Positions 58,454 to 64,000 of a stretch of 64,000 nucleotides of DNA are shown piece after piece. A model generated the notes under the pieces. It did no database searches. It had not been told where the DNA came from and saw only the letters and a program-made list of their open reading frames with translations. Every line of letters starts with the position of its first letter. Position 1 is the stretch's first letter. Source of the stretch: Mycolicibacterium porcinum (lineage in GTDB: Bacteria > Actinomycetota > Actinomycetes > Mycobacteriales > Mycobacteriaceae). The stretch is taken from contig MSTD01000019.1 in NCBI GenBank assembly GCA_001942045.1, positions 28,569 through 92,568 on the forward strand, read 5' to 3'. The translations under genes and the position numbers were made by a program.

Positions 58454-58947
58454 TGGGCACGCGCACGCGAGGCTGGGCGCTGCTGGTCGGCGCCCTCATC
58501 GTCGGCATCATCGTGGCCATCGGCCTGGGCTCCTGGCAGCTGGCGGTCAAGAGCCGGCCGGGGCCCGCGCCAGTCGCGGAGGACGACGGGGCGCTCGAGC
58601 GAGTCACCGAGTTCGTGGCCACCAACGTGGTCAAGGTGCTGAGCTACACGCCCACGACCAGCCGGGCCGATATCGACGCGGTCACCGCGGTGCTCACCGG
58701 CGCGGCGGTCGACGAGTACCGGAAGACCATCCGTACCAAGCTGGACAACGTCACCCAGACCGCGACCGTCCGCAACACGGGCGTGGAGTCACTGACGGTC
58801 GACGAGGCGAGCGTGGTGGCGTTCGTCGACCAGAAGACCGAGAACGCGGGGGCCGACGGCCAGTCGACCAAGGATGCGTTGGCCTATCGGGTCAGGCTCA
58901 CCCGCCTCCACGGCGACTGGCTGATCTCGGAATTGGAACAGCTGTAG
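58453..58947 (+). CDS. Membrane-anchored Mce-associated-like protein
   Basis: A 164-residue protein with a short N-terminal signal anchor (about 8-30, WALLVGALIVGIIVAIGLG) and an outer domain of the Mce-associated/NTF2-like type. It has VLTGAAVDEYRKTIRTKLDN, VTQTATVRNTGVESL and VVAFVDQKTEN, which line up with [24 protein letters not shown] and [10 protein letters not shown] in the kinase ahead of it. It starts at the kinase stop and likely forms a sensing unit with it, which is inference. Confidence 0.78.
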   Translation: MGTRTRGWALLVGALIVGIIVAIGLGSWQLAVKSRPGPAPVAEDDGALERVTEFVATNVVKVLSYTPTTSRADIDAVTAVLTGAAVDEYRKTIRTKLDNVTQTATVRNTGVESLTVDEASVVAFVDQKTENAGADGQSTKDALAYRVRLTRLHGDWLISELEQL

Positions 58948-58949
58948 GG

Positions 58950-59336
58950 CTACTGCGGCGCAGCCCCGTGGAACACCGCCTCGACATTGTTGCCGTCGGG
59001 ATCGCGGACGAAGGCACCGAAGTATCCCGGGTGGTACTCGGGCCACAGCCGCGGCGCGTGCAGAGACTCGGCTCCCAGCTTCAGCGCGGCGTCGTAGAAC
59101 GCCTGCACGGCATCGGTGTCGGTGGCCTGGAACGCCACGTGGATTTCCCGGTTGGGCCCGCTGGCATCACCGGCACTGGCGTCGGCAATCCAGAAGTCGG
59201 GCTTGCCCTCCGTGCCGTAGCCGATCGCAACCTGATAGTCCATCTGTCGGCTGTACCCGAGGACGCCCAGCACAGAGTCGTAGAACTCTTTCGACTTGGC
59301 CCAGTCGCTGCAGTTGATTCCAAAGTGATCGATCAC
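58950..59336 (-). CDS. VOC-family (glyoxalase-like) protein
   Basis: A 128-residue single vicinal-oxygen-chelate domain protein with two beta-alpha-beta-beta-beta modules. It begins MIDHFGINCSDWAKSKEFYD, the metal His is near the start, and FVRDPDGNNVEAVFHG closes the second module with its metal Glu. The substrate is unknown. GTG 59336 was chosen; the frame upstream is not protein-like. It is convergent with the Mce-associated-like gene at 2 bp and divergent from the amidohydrolase across 75 bp. Confidence 0.85.
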   Translation of the reverse strand: MIDHFGINCSDWAKSKEFYDSVLGVLGYSRQMDYQVAIGYGTEGKPDFWIADASAGDASGPNREIHVAFQATDTDAVQAFYDAALKLGAESLHAPRLWPEYHPGYFGAFVRDPDGNNVEAVFHGAAPQ

Positions 59337-59411
59337 CGGTCGATCCTTGCACTCGATACCGACATGTCGGCGCGTGTTTCCCGATCGGCCGCGGCGTCGT
59401 AGGTTAGTTAG

Positions 59412-61133
59412 ATGAGCTACGACCTGTGCATCCGTGGCGGCACCATCATCGACGGCCTGGGCGGCGCCCCCTACGTGGGCGACGTCGCCGTGCGCGACGG
59501 CGTCATCGCCCAGATCGGTTCTGTGACCGGGCCGGCCGAACGCGAGATCGACGCCACCGGGCTCTTGGTGACGCCAGGCTTCGTCGATCTGCACACGCAC
59601 TACGACGGTCAGGCGATCTGGTCGGACCGGCTCAACCCGTCCTCGGCGCACGGCGTCACCACCGCCGTGATGGGCAACTGCGGCGTCGGGTTCGCGCCGT
59701 GCCGCCCCGACGATCACGACGTGCTCGTCGATGTGATGGCCGGCGTGGAGGACATCCCCGGCGTCGTCATGGTCGACGGCCTGCCGTGGACGTGGGAGAC
59801 GTTCCCCGAGTTCCTCGACGCTTTGTCCGCGCGACAGCTGGACATCGACGTGGCGGCGTTCCTGCCGCACTCCCCGCTGCGGGTGTACGTGATGGGCCAA
59901 CGCGGTGTCGACCGCGAGCCCGCTACTGCCGAGGATCTGGCGCTGATGCGCAAGCTTGCCGCCGAGGCCGTGCACTGCGGCGCGCTGGGATTCGCGTCGT
60001 CGCGGCTGACGATCCACAAGACCGAGAGCGGCAAGCCGATTCCCAGTTACGACGCCGGCTATGCCGAGATCGAGGCGATCGCCCGCGGCGTGGACGACGC
60101 CGGCGGCGGCCTGATCCAGTTCGTGCCCGATCTCGTCGCGGGCGACTACGAACCGGCGTTGCAGACGGTGTTCGACGTCGCCGCCGACGTGGGCCTGCCC
60201 GTCACGTTCACCCTGGCGATCGGCAATGCGGGGCCGGCGTTCTTCGAGGACGCGCTGCGGATGGTGGAGAAGGCCAACTCCAACGGCGGCAGCATCTCGG
60301 CGCAGATCTTCCCGCGACCGATCGGGCTGGTGCTGGGCCTCGAACTGTCCGGCAACCCGTTCGTGCTCTACCCGAGCTACCGTGAGATCGCCCACCTGCC
60401 GCTTGCGGAGCGGGTCGCGGAGATGCGTAAACCCGAAGTCCGCCAACGCATTCTGAGTGATTCGGCGGCCAGCGACGGACATCCGCTCATGTTCGCCGTG
60501 CAGGCCTGGGATTACATGTATCCGCTGGGCGAGCGGCCCGACTACGAGCCCGACCCGTCGAACTCCATCGGGGCGCGGGCGCGGGCCCGCGGCGTCGACC
60601 CGCTCGAAGAGGCCTACGACCGCCTGCTCGACGATGACGGCCACGCCATGCTGCTGGTCACGCTGGCCAACTTCCGCGACAACTCGCTGGACACCGTCGC
60701 CGAGTTGATCCGCCGCGACGACGTGATCCTCGGCCTCGGCGACGGCGGCGCCCATTACGGCATGATCTGCGACGCCAGCTTCCCCACCTACCTGCTGACG
60801 CACTGGGTGCGCGACCGGGGCAAGGGAATGCTGAGTGTCGCCGACGCCGTGCGGGAGCTGACCTCGGTACCCGCCCGCATCGCCGGGCTGGCTGATCGCG
60901 GTCGAATTGCCTTGGGCTACAAGGCCGATCTCAACGTCATCGACCATGCCGCGCTGCGGCTGCACCGGCCCGTCGTCGCCTACGATCTGCCCGGCGGCGG
61001 GCGTCGGCTCGACCAGACCGCAGACGGATACGTCGCGACCGTCGTCTCCGGCGAGGTCATCGCCGAGCACGGTGTGCCCACCGAGGCACGCCCCGGCCGG
61101 CTGGTTCGCGGCAAACAACCCGCACCCATGTGA
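59412..61133 (+). CDS. N-acyl-D-amino-acid deacylase-family amidohydrolase
   Basis: A 573-residue metal-dependent amidohydrolase of the D-aminoacylase group. The metal motif is DLHTHYDGQAIW, the family block is VMGNCGVGFAPC, and the end IALGYKADLNVIDH is typical. The family removes acyl groups from D-amino acids or cleaves related cyclic amides; which substrate applies is open. TAGGTT (59400-59405) ends 6 nt before ATG 59412, suggesting a leaderless mRNA. It is divergent from the VOC gene. Confidence 0.87.
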   Translation: MSYDLCIRGGTIIDGLGGAPYVGDVAVRDGVIAQIGSVTGPAEREIDATGLLVTPGFVDLHTHYDGQAIWSDRLNPSSAHGVTTAVMGNCGVGFAPCRPDDHDVLVDVMAGVEDIPGVVMVDGLPWTWETFPEFLDALSARQLDIDVAAFLPHSPLRVYVMGQRGVDREPATAEDLALMRKLAAEAVHCGALGFASSRLTIHKTESGKPIPSYDAGYAEIEAIARGVDDAGGGLIQFVPDLVAGDYEPALQTVFDVAADVGLPVTFTLAIGNAGPAFFEDALRMVEKANSNGGSISAQIFPRPIGLVLGLELSGNPFVLYPSYREIAHLPLAERVAEMRKPEVRQRILSDSAASDGHPLMFAVQAWDYMYPLGERPDYEPDPSNSIGARARARGVDPLEEAYDRLLDDDGHAMLLVTLANFRDNSLDTVAELIRRDDVILGLGDGGAHYGMICDASFPTYLLTHWVRDRGKGMLSVADAVRELTSVPARIAGLADRGRIALGYKADLNVIDHAALRLHRPVVAYDLPGGGRRLDQTADGYVATVVSGEVIAEHGVPTEARPGRLVRGKQPAPM

Positions 61134-61747
61134 CAGGTCGGCGACAGGGCGTCCACGAAACAGACGCATCCGCCGAAATTGGATCGCCCAATTTTTGGAT
61201 TCAAGACAAACCCCTTGTCCGGCACCGCCGATCGGAACGCTTCAAATTACTTATGAAAACGTGCGATTCATGAGGTTTCATTTCGATGCATAGGACACGT
61301 CTCGCGAGAACCGGACAGGCGTTTGCGAAGACCAAGGCCTCCGGTGCTGAGACGGGTGGTCAAGCTCGCCCCGACGTTCCCAACGGGAGGTATACAAGAC
61401 CGCGTCAGCGGCGAGATGTCAGGAAACTTCCAGCAATCTCACATTTTTGCAGGTAGCCGGGGTTCGACGCCGCTCTCCAGTGCCTCACACCGCTAGGTGA
61501 ACGTGTTTCAGTTCCGGAAAAAGCGTATGCGTTGGCAACAATTTGCGCCACCGTCAACCGTTTGCTCCAAATCCGCCTCATCGCTGGCGAACTGCACGTA
61601 CGCCTGGCGAAGTTGGTAGCGGCAGGTTCGCGGCGCTAGACGGATCCGCGCTCTGCCAGCAGAAATCGTGGTGCCTCAGGCCGGCCTCAGGTACGTTCTG
61701 CCGTGTCCAAGATCACACGCAGACATTTGCCGAAGGGGAAGCCTGCA
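61134..61747. promoter_or_regulatory. 614-bp non-coding region before the PGRS gene
   Basis: No gene or RNA was recognised. Its base composition is more AT-rich than the rest (for example near 61190-61290). Close to the PGRS gene, CCTCAGG occurs twice flanking CCGG (61675-61692), and AAGGGGAAG lies just before the ATG at 61748. A long leader or distal regulatory sites are possible. Confidence 0.35.
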
Positions 61748-64000
61748 ATGGAAGTATCCGTTCGTCCATATCTTGCTGCCGGGACCGCGATAACGGGGGC
61801 ATGCGCGATCGCACTGGCGCCGATCAATCCGGTGTGTCCGGACGGCCCCACGGTGTCAATTCCTGCCGCTACGACTTCGTCGGTTGCTGTGGAGTTGACG
61901 GCGGCCGTCAATCCGTTTGACACGTGGGTAAATGCCTTCACGGCTGCGGCTGCAAATTTGGAGGCGCTGGCGACAAACCAGTTGAACATGCCTGCACCTC
62001 TGGCACGTCAGGTGATGGCCAATGCGATCCATTACGCCTCGATGTACGTCGGGGCGTATCAGGACGCAGCGGCGGCCGCAGTCACCTTTTTTACCCCGGG
62101 CAGCCCAGGCTCATTTCCGTTCAGGATGCAAAATTTCGTCGCCGCGCTTAATGCGGGCAATATCAGCGGCGCGACCACCATATTGTTCGGCACCCTGGGG
62201 CTGACTACCGCGTTTTTTCAGCAAGTGTTGTTGAAGATGCAGACGTCACTGGACATCCCGAAACTGATCTTCGCAGACATCTCCAAAACGGTGGACTTCC
62301 TTCTGTCCTACCGGCAGCCGCCTCCTACGGGCACGATCGCCTATCTCGGTGCGTGGCTCATCGCCGGCACGATGGGTCCGATGTCTCTGCAGGTTGGTGC
62401 GGACCTCCAAGGGGCGTATAACTCGGCGGTCGCCGGAAACTTGTTGAATACACTGACTTATCTGGCCAATGTGCCGGCGTCGATGACCAACGCCTTCCTC
62501 AATGGTGCCGGCGTCAGCGGCTTGACCGGTACGAGCTCGGGGCTTTTCCAGCCCGGCCTGTTGGCGGGCCTCGCTTCCCTGGAGAGGCAGCTGGCCACCT
62601 CGCTTGTCGACCCGGGCGCCGAGAACATTGTTGCCGGCGGCAGTGTGGGTGGCGCAGCGCAGGATTTCCTGGATCAGCTGACCGGAGGGTGGCCGACGGC
62701 GGATGAGCTGGCCTCGATCGCGGAGGGGATCAGCACCGGGCTCGACGGGTTGCCACAAGCTCTGGCGGGCGTGATCGAGCGGGCTGTTCAGGGCTTGATT
62801 GCGGGGACCGGTCCCGACGCCGACGCCCTGTCGGCGAATGCGCTGGCAGGCGATGAGGCTCGCACCTCCCAGTCGTTGACGACCGGTCTCCCCAATACGG
62901 CGGCCGCATTGAATCTGCCGAGTTTGGGCGGTGTCGATCTGGGTCGCGGCTTGATCGGAACCTTTGTCAGCAATGGCACCGCCGAGAATCCCAACGGTGG
63001 GTTGTTGATCGGCAACGGCTACACCTACACCGCCGCGGATTGCACCAGTACCTGCGACGGAGGCAAGGGCGGGTTCTTGTTCGGCAACGGTGGCAGCGGC
63101 TTCGGCGGTGGCAACGGCGGCAGTGTCGGTTTGATCGGCATCGGTGGAGCCGGTAGCGCGGCGAGGGTGACCAACACCGATGGCGGCAACGGTGCAGACG
63201 GCGGCATGTTGTTCGGCAACGGCGGCGCCGGGGGCGCAGGGCTGGGAACCGGTAACGGTGGTCAGGCCGGCGATGCCGGACTGCTGGGCATGGGCGGGAC
63301 CGGCGGCAACGGCGGTACCAACGGCATCGGTGCTGACGGCGGAGCCGGCGGGTTCCTCGGAGGCAGTGGCGGCGACGGCGGCAACGGCGGCGGCAACGGC
63401 GGCGACGCACGCGGTCTGTACGGCGACGGCGGCGCCGGGAAGAACGGCACTGCCGCCAATATCAATGGCGGTGACGGCGGACGCGGCGGACTGGTATTCG
63501 GCAACGGCGGTGACGGGGCCAACGGCGCTGCGGGTACCGCCGCGTCTGGCGGAAAGGGCGGCGAGGCCGGCACCGGCGGCTCGGCGGGGCTGATCGGTAA
63601 CGGAGGCAAGGGCGGCGCGGGCGGCGCCGGACAAGCCGGCACCGGTGCTGATGGCGCGTCCGGCGGCGGCGGTGGCAAAGGTGGGCTGGTCGCCGGCACC
63701 GGTGGTGCGGGCGGTACCGGCGGCGCCGGTGGTACCGGCGCGGCCGGCCAGGTCGGTGGCAAGGGCGGTGACGGCGGCGCCGGCGGGACCGGCGGTGTGC
63801 TGGGAAGCGGCGGTAACGGCGCTGCCGGTGGCCGAGGCGGCAACGGCGGGACAGGCGCCAACGGTGGAGCCGGCGGCGCAGGTGGCAAGGGCGGCGACGC
63901 AGGCATCAACGGCGGCACCGGCGGCACCGGTGGTGCGGGCGGCAGCGGCACCGGTGTCGGCAAGGGCGGAATCGGTGGCCCCGGCGGCAACGGCGGCAAC
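61748..64000 (+). CDS. PGRS-repeat secreted protein without a PE domain (3' end beyond window)
   Basis: An open frame of at least 751 codons running off the window. Residues 1-30 form a hydrophobic export signal (YLAAGTAITGACAIALAPIN), not the PE domain. Residues about 35-435 are a non-repetitive, mainly helical region (FDTWVNAFTAAAANLEALAT, LATSLVDPGAENIVAGG) ending near two close cysteines (ADCTSTCDGG). From about residue 437 the sequence is Gly-Gly-X repeats (GGNGGAGG-like, with LFGNGG and LIGNGG) identical in style to PE_PGRS tails. ATG 61748 has AAGGGGAAG before it. Confidence 0.8.
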   Translation, partial: MEVSVRPYLAAGTAITGACAIALAPINPVCPDGPTVSIPAATTSSVAVELTAAVNPFDTWVNAFTAAAANLEALATNQLNMPAPLARQVMANAIHYASMYVGAYQDAAAAAVTFFTPGSPGSFPFRMQNFVAALNAGNISGATTILFGTLGLTTAFFQQVLLKMQTSLDIPKLIFADISKTVDFLLSYRQPPPTGTIAYLGAWLIAGTMGPMSLQVGADLQGAYNSAVAGNLLNTLTYLANVPASMTNAFLNGAGVSGLTGTSSGLFQPGLLAGLASLERQLATSLVDPGAENIVAGGSVGGAAQDFLDQLTGGWPTADELASIAEGISTGLDGLPQALAGVIERAVQGLIAGTGPDADALSANALAGDEARTSQSLTTGLPNTAAALNLPSLGGVDLGRGLIGTFVSNGTAENPNGGLLIGNGYTYTAADCTSTCDGGKGGFLFGNGGSGFGGGNGGSVGLIGIGGAGSAARVTNTDGGNGADGGMLFGNGGAGGAGLGTGNGGQAGDAGLLGMGGTGGNGGTNGIGADGGAGGFLGGSGGDGGNGGGNGGDARGLYGDGGAGKNGTAANINGGDGGRGGLVFGNGGDGANGAAGTAASGGKGGEAGTGGSAGLIGNGGKGGAGGAGQAGTGADGASGGGGGKGGLVAGTGGAGGTGGAGGTGAAGQVGGKGGDGGAGGTGGVLGSGGNGAAGGRGGNGGTGANGGAGGAGGKGGDAGINGGTGGTGGAGGSGTGVGKGGIGGPGGNGGN

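Noticed and set aside
58950..61169. A 739-codon minus-strand frame over the amidohydrolase gene
   Set aside because: Only its last 128 codons (the VOC protein) look real; the rest is the antisense shadow of the amidohydrolase, rich in His, Arg and Gly.
61231..61293. Short plus-strand frame in the 614-bp gap
   Set aside because: About 20 codons, no ribosome site, no recognisable peptide.
62246..63999. Long minus-strand frames opposite the PGRS gene (Pro-rich or Ala/Thr-rich)
   Set aside because: These are the complement of Gly-Gly-X codons; the plus frame has a start, a ribosome site and family-like composition.
63040..64000. Possible CRISPR or tandem DNA repeat array
   Set aside because: The repetition follows codon-level Gly-Gly-X coding of a PGRS protein, with irregular units and no spacers.

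Overview
The window comes from a high-GC, fast-growing-type mycobacterium (Mycolicibacterium-like). Mycobacterium-specific genes point there: mshA (mycothiol), hbhA, a UmaA-type mycolate methyltransferase, senX3-regX3, an LdtMt5-type L,D-transpeptidase, ramB next to isocitrate lyase, the 33-residue ribosomal protein bS22, and a PGRS-repeat protein. Positions 1-43060 follow, in reverse orientation, the M. tuberculosis order Rv0505c to Rv0457c as I remember it. Positions 43197-64000 are not from that block. No tRNA, rRNA, insertion sequence or CRISPR array was seen.

Region 1 (1-13600): a SerB1-like HAD phosphatase, the HadD-type dehydratase of mycolate FAS-II, an acyltransferase plus GalE-like epimerase, bS22, a BldC-like HTH protein, proC, a thioesterase-like protein, a TIM-barrel protein, an acidic membrane protein, Ppx1, a cysteine-rich protein, regX3/senX3, gpmA and a YbjN protein. 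Region 2 (13600-25900): mshA with its ROK regulator, a short-chain dehydrogenase, an L,D-transpeptidase and murB. These are followed by a plus-strand run of two DUF2505 proteins, a methyltransferase (probable CTG start), a nitrilase-family amidase and a DUF2993 protein, then deoC, a DUF2599 protein, a DUF2516 protein, hbhA and an XRE regulator. Region 3 (25900-43060): a DUF445 protein, TetR, a PPK2-family enzyme, a DUF559 protein flanked by two related palindromes, UmaA, FadB2, isocitrate lyase, a thioesterase, RamB, a carboxymuconolactone-decarboxylase-like protein, an MFS transporter, LpdC, small membrane proteins, a DUF779 protein and a prolyl oligopeptidase.

Region 4 (43197-64000): an amino-acid catabolic set read leftwards (Lrp regulator, fused indolepyruvate oxidoreductase, Leu/Val-type dehydrogenase, APC permease); a membrane protein; a class I PPK2; a small secreted protein; an aldehyde dehydrogenase; a secreted duplicated-domain protein with a lysine-rich tail; PAP2 and DinB proteins; a Ser/Thr kinase translationally coupled to a protein resembling its own external domain; a VOC protein; a D-aminoacylase-type amidohydrolase; and the start of a PGRS protein that has no PE domain.

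Three themes recur. (i) Long intergenic palindromes lie at 1571-1630, 28958-28999, 29895-29956, 35877-35949 and 54144-54188. Two of them are near-copies that bracket the DUF559 gene, and they sit where the M. tuberculosis order has extra genes. (ii) At least eight genes have a TANNNT-like -10 hexamer ending 6-7 nt before the start codon, which suggests leaderless mRNAs. (iii) Acetate and fatty-acid use (Icl, RamB, FadB2, LpdC), polyphosphate turnover (Ppx1, two PPK2-family enzymes, SenX3-RegX3) and cell-envelope genes are clustered.
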